Shown: in pieces, positions 4,742 through 7,428 of the stretch
Position numbering within the stretch: position 1 is the stretch's first letter
Layout: the number at the start of each line of letters is the position of its first letter
Assembly (NCBI GenBank): GCA_029256645.1
Contig: JAQSXM010000161.1
Coordinates: 1 to 7,428 of the forward strand
Length of the DNA: 7,428 nucleotides
Source of the DNA: Sporomusa sp.
Lineage (GTDB): Bacteria; Bacillota_C; Negativicutes; Sporomusales; Sporomusaceae
Direction: 5' to 3'
Made by a program: the position numbers and the translations under genes
The notes under the pieces: generated by a model
Databases searched by the model: none
What the model was told of the DNA's origin: nothing
Seen by the model: the letters and a program-made list of their open reading frames with translations, nothing else

Positions 4742-4836
4742 TACTAATTATTTATTAACTTTAATTATCATTGGTTATTTTTAGTTTTTTTGGTAATACT
4801 AGTAGAGTAACATCTATTTTCCTCTCTCCTTTGAAC

Positions 4837-4864
4837 ATCCCCGGTGAATGTGTATACCGGGGAT
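4837..4864. terminator. Hairpin just beyond the cdaR-like gene, possible terminator
   Basis: ATCCCCGGT (4837-4845) and ACCGGGGAT (4856-4864) form a perfect 9-bp GC-rich stem with a 10-base loop, 23 bp past the stop codon. On the minus strand it is followed by GTTCAAAGG, not a U-tract. On the plus strand the next bases are ATTTCTTTT. It may be an inefficient or processed 3' end of the regulator mRNA. The rest of 4742-4836 is AT-rich with no gene seen. Confidence 0.45.
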
Positions 4865-4887
4865 ATTTCTTTTGATCGCTTACTAGC

Positions 4888-6057
4888 CTAGTCATTAAAT
4901 AGTATTTTGCAAAGCATTGCATGATTTACGAGCTGATCGGGGCATAACCCAGTCATTTCTTTTAGTTTCTCCAGTCTAAATACCAGGGTATTGCGGTGAA
5001 TGTAGAGTGCTTTTGCCGTCTTCGATACGTTAAGGTTGTTGTTTAATAATGTGTTAACAGTATTTCTCATATCATATTTAAAATCAAGTTTATCAGCAAG
5101 GATTTGCTGTAAACCTCTTATCGCCAAACATGAATCAAGAGCTCCCGGCACTCTGATCAGATAAGCAACAAGTATATCAAAATTGTAGATTGAAGCGACC
5201 GGCGTATTGCCTAAGTTGTGTCGCAGGGAAAATACAGCTTCCGTATAGGATGTGTATAGTCCTGGCGGTAAGGGGGTAAGACTGCCCAAACCAAGACATA
5301 GCCCTTCATACTGATTATCCCCCTGCAGCAGTTGAATTACATCAAGACCCCACTGGCTAAGCTTGTCTGTTGAGATATCTACCGGATAATGCCTCAGAAT
5401 AATTAATTCTTCTGAGGTGCAAACAACCAGATCTCTGTCATCAACAAGCGAGGATGATTCCAGCAATTGGATTAGGCTCTCCCTGGTTCTGGAGATTACA
5501 AGATCGTGTGTGCCGTATTGCCGCAAGGCGTCCGCCAGAATACCCCTAACATTTACGACCGCAACGATTCGTGATAATTCCAGTTTAAAGCGCAGCAGGC
5601 TGGCCAGCTTGGTTATTTGTATATAGTTTTCTTGATATCGTCCATCCAGCAGCAGGTGAATAAACTGTTCCCGCAGCTGTAAGTTTGATCTAAATTCCGC
5701 AATCAGGCTTTCCCGCTCTAAAATTAACTCTGTTACCAGCTTTACTAAATTAGCAGTATTTCTTACCAAGTCAGGATGACCAGATACCCCAACTACTCCA
5801 ACTACTTGATCACCAAACTCAATTGGCAGATTTAAACCCGGTAAAGCCCCTGGATATTGTCCAATATTTTCAGGATAGATCTCAACACAAACCCCGGTGT
5901 TGATAACGTCCATAGCACCCTGGTGATAAGTGTTAATCCTGCTCCCTTGCCCTGATGCTATAATCATACCTGAATTGTTCATAATATTTATATTGTGCAA
6001 TGCAATTGGCTTTATATTGTCAACAATCTTTTGTGCAAGTGTGGCAGAAATAATCAT
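4888..6057 (-). CDS. cdaR: CdaR/PucR-family sugar-diacid-sensing transcriptional regulator, 389 aa
   Basis: Three regions fit CdaR. Residues 3-133 are the putative diacid recognition domain, with GMIIASGQGSRINTYHQGA at 30-48 and PGLNLPIEFGDQVVGVVG at 73-90. The middle, about 140-290, is a GGDEF-like linker domain. Residues 333-371 are the PucR-type helix-turn-helix, with NVSKTAKALYIHRNTLVFRL at 342-361. I start at 6057 because GGAGG lies six bases upstream and relatives begin with a similar AQKIV segment. An ATG seven codons earlier has no ribosome binding site. In E. coli CdaR activates genes for glucarate, galactarate and glycerate use. Here it is divergent from a glycerate kinase, which supports a similar role; the inducer (glycerate or a sugar acid) is inferred. 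No membrane segment; it acts on DNA in the cytoplasm. The symbol reflects family membership rather than strict orthology. Confidence 0.9.
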   Translation of the reverse strand: MIISATLAQKIVDNIKPIALHNINIMNNSGMIIASGQGSRINTYHQGAMDVINTGVCVEIYPENIGQYPGALPGLNLPIEFGDQVVGVVGVSGHPDLVRNTANLVKLVTELILERESLIAEFRSNLQLREQFIHLLLDGRYQENYIQITKLASLLRFKLELSRIVAVVNVRGILADALRQYGTHDLVISRTRESLIQLLESSSLVDDRDLVVCTSEELIILRHYPVDISTDKLSQWGLDVIQLLQGDNQYEGLCLGLGSLTPLPPGLYTSYTEAVFSLRHNLGNTPVASIYNFDILVAYLIRVPGALDSCLAIRGLQQILADKLDFKYDMRNTVNTLLNNNLNVSKTAKALYIHRNTLVFRLEKLKEMTGLCPDQLVNHAMLCKILFND

Positions 6058-6063
6058 ACCTGG

Positions 6064-6068
6064 CCTCC
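6064..6068 (-). promoter_or_regulatory. Ribosome binding site that fixes the cdaR start
   Basis: GGAGG on the minus strand, six bases before the ATG at 6057. It lies inside the longer reading frame from 6078, which argues against that upstream start. A CCAG/CTGG inverted repeat (6067-6070 with 6079-6082) borders it and could form a weak leader hairpin. Confidence 0.65.
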
Positions 6069-6093
6069 AGTTAAACATCTGGTTATATTATAC

Positions 6094-6122
6094 ATTATAA
6101 ATACTCTTATTACCCTAGTTAA
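6094..6122 (-). promoter_or_regulatory. Sigma-A-like promoter of the cdaR-like gene
   Basis: TTAACT (6117-6122) and TATAAT (6094-6099) spaced 17 bp on the minus strand. A second TATAAT a few bases downstream has no matching -35. Confidence 0.6.
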
Positions 6123-6148
6123 CCCATTATCATTAGATAAATTAACTA
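6116..6148. promoter_or_regulatory. Nested dyad, candidate operator between cdaR and glycerate kinase
   Basis: TAGTTAA (6116-6122) mirrors TTAACTA (6142-6148), and inside them TTATC (6127-6131) mirrors GATAA (6136-6140) around ATTA. The left outer arm covers the cdaR -35 box. The centre is about 95 bp upstream of the glycerate kinase -10 box. This placement would suit repression of the regulator and activation of the kinase by one protein; that the protein is CdaR is inference. Confidence 0.4.
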
Positions 6149-6202
6149 ATAAGTTGTATTATTTTCAGTATATCGTTGTTTATTTCAGATAATTGCCAAA
6201 AG

Positions 6203-6230
6203 TTGTGGCTATTAGTAAAATTGATATAAT
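6203..6230 (+). promoter_or_regulatory. Promoter of the glycerate kinase gene
   Basis: A perfect TATAAT (6225-6230) lies 16 bp after a poor -35, TTGTGG (6203-6208). A strong -10 with a weak -35 is typical of activator-dependent promoters, which would fit CdaR control. GCCA (6195-6198) and TGGC (6206-6209) form a small inverted repeat over the -35. Confidence 0.55.
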
Positions 6231-6257
6231 CCCATCTATAGCAAAAATAAGGACGTG

Positions 6258-7421
6258 ATGAAATTGCGTATCGTCGTAGCACCGGACTCCTATAAAGGCA
6301 GCCTAACAGCGGTAGCGGTAGCTGGCGCCATGGAGCAAGGCATTCTCACTGTTTTTCCCTGTGCTAAAGTATATAAAGTACCGATTGCGGACGGCGGCGA
6401 AGGAACTGTGGCAGCCTTAGTCACAGCCACCGGCGGGCAAACAATCAGACAAAATGTAACCGGTCCCCTGGGCGAAACGACAGAGGCATTTTGGGGAATA
6501 CTGGGCGATGGTGAAACAGCAGTCATCGAAATGGCAGCCGCTTCAGGACTGACTCTTGTAGCCAGAGATCAACGGGATCCCCGGATCGCAACCACTTATG
6601 GAACAGGCCAGCTCATCAAGGCCGCGCTTGAGCAAGGTATCCGCAAGTTCATTATCGGTATTGGCGGCAGTGCTACCAACGACGGCGGTGCCGGAATGGC
6701 GCAGGCTTTAGGCGCAAGATTCCTTGATTCTGACGGAAAAGCGCTAATGCCCGGGGGTGCAGCTTTGACCAGATTAGCAACGATTGACCTCTCGGGTATA
6801 GACCCACGTATAGCGGAGTCTTCTATCCTGGTGGCTTGCGATGTTGATAATCCTCTGTGCGGACCGCTGGGAGCCTCGGCGGTTTATGGTCCCCAAAAGG
6901 GTGCTACGCCAACAATGATACTTGAATTGGATCAAGCCCTCCAACAATTTGCCGCTGTTGCCAAAACGGCAACAGGTAAAGATGTGTCAAATATTCCAGG
7001 CGCAGGAGCAGCAGGCGGATTAGGTGCGGGTCTGATGTTCTTTACCAACGCTGAGCTAAAGCCAGGTGTAGAGATTGTCCTGAAGGCCACTGGGTTTGCT
7101 GATATTGTGAAACAAGCGGATTTAGTTATCACCGGCGAGGGCGCTACTGATTTCCAGACAGCGTGTGGTAAAGCGCCTGTAGGTGTAGCTAAAGTTGCCC
7201 AGCAGTATAACATTCCTTCAATATGTCTTTCCGGTAGCTTGGGACAAGGCGCTGAGCAGGTACTGGACCAGGGCATTACGGGATTAATGAGCATCGTTCC
7301 CGGACCAATGACCCTTAACGAATGCATGTATACTGCCGAAGATCTAATCCAGGCGGCAACCGCCCGCTTGTGTCGTTTGATAAACATTGGCATCAAGATT
7401 GGCGGTAATCAAAAAGGGTAA
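6258..7421 (+). CDS. glxK: Glycerate 2-kinase (GlxK/GarK family), 387 aa
   Basis: Complete gene with the family's blocks in order: APDSYKGSL at 8-16, DGGEGT at 45-50, GIGGSATNDGGAGMAQALG at 134-152, CDVDNPLCGPLGAS at 194-207, GAGAAGGLGAG at 248-258 and TGEGATDFQTACGK at 292-305. The family phosphorylates D-glycerate with ATP, giving 2-phosphoglycerate for lower glycolysis. It is the last step in breakdown of glucarate, galactarate and glyoxylate-derived carbon. The length is normal. AAGGA at 6249-6253 is four bases before the ATG at 6258. A GTG directly before it (6255) is too close to that site to be the start. It is divergent from the CdaR-like regulator, with its own promoter at 6203-6230. 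No other diacid-pathway gene is visible in the window, so the wider pathway is unseen. A few bases remain after the stop, so any terminator or co-transcribed gene is out of view. Confidence 0.96.
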   Translation: MKLRIVVAPDSYKGSLTAVAVAGAMEQGILTVFPCAKVYKVPIADGGEGTVAALVTATGGQTIRQNVTGPLGETTEAFWGILGDGETAVIEMAAASGLTLVARDQRDPRIATTYGTGQLIKAALEQGIRKFIIGIGGSATNDGGAGMAQALGARFLDSDGKALMPGGAALTRLATIDLSGIDPRIAESSILVACDVDNPLCGPLGASAVYGPQKGATPTMILELDQALQQFAAVAKTATGKDVSNIPGAGAAGGLGAGLMFFTNAELKPGVEIVLKATGFADIVKQADLVITGEGATDFQTACGKAPVGVAKVAQQYNIPSICLSGSLGQGAEQVLDQGITGLMSIVPGPMTLNECMYTAEDLIQAATARLCRLINIGIKIGGNQKG

Positions 7422-7428
7422 AGCAATA

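Noticed and set aside
4742..4836. Plus-strand promoter TTGGTT-N17-TAATAC in the AT-rich stretch
   Set aside because: Only three matches per hexamer in a very AT-rich stretch and no gene downstream on that strand.
6058..6078. Upstream ATG of the cdaR-like gene at 6078
   Set aside because: No ribosome binding site precedes it, and the extra seven codons contain the GGAGG that serves the ATG at 6057.
6932..7396. 154-residue minus-strand frame opposite the glycerate kinase gene
   Set aside because: It is fully antisense to conserved kinase motifs and has no promoter or ribosome binding site; the open frame follows from the kinase gene's codon pattern.

Overview
The window looks like a chromosomal segment of an anaerobic, low-to-medium GC Gram-positive bacterium (Bacillota). 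Strong AGGAGG-type ribosome binding sites, sigma-A-like promoters, many U-tailed hairpin terminators, an HD-GYP protein, a DUF169 protein and a CdaR/glycerate kinase pair support this. A spore-forming Negativicutes member (Sporomusa/Pelosinus type) is my best guess, from general gene flavour only. No rRNA, tRNA, transposase, phage gene or CRISPR array was seen.

Nine of the ten genes lie on the minus strand. Positions 1-1065 hold the N-terminal 355 residues of an HD-GYP cyclic-di-GMP phosphodiesterase, cut by the window edge. Then come mostly single-gene units: an SprT-like HExxH protein (1299-1655), a Nudix hydrolase (1783-2220), a DUF169 protein (2288-3031) and an unrecognised 129-residue protein (3212-3601). 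The SprT-like, Nudix and 129-residue genes each end in a clear hairpin terminator.

Positions 3661-4571 hold the most unusual part: three tandem paralogous units of about 300 bp. Each has its own conserved promoter-like block, a strong ribosome binding site, a 37-40 residue microprotein and its own terminator. The microproteins have a glycine-rich head, a run of seven or eight isoleucines and a C-x5-C-x3-C tail. The -10-like box resembles those of sporulation mother-cell sigma factors, but the upstream box does not match cleanly. Just upstream on the same strand (4619-4741) is a strong promoter followed about 90 nt later by a terminator, with no convincing gene between: a candidate small RNA with a C-rich, anti-Shine-Dalgarno-like segment.

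The right end is a divergent pair: a CdaR/PucR-family sugar-diacid regulator (4888-6057, minus) and a complete glycerate 2-kinase (6258-7421, plus). Their shared 200-bp intergenic region holds a promoter for each gene and a nested dyad (6116-6148) on the regulator's -35 box. This fits a local regulator controlling glycerate use and its own expression.
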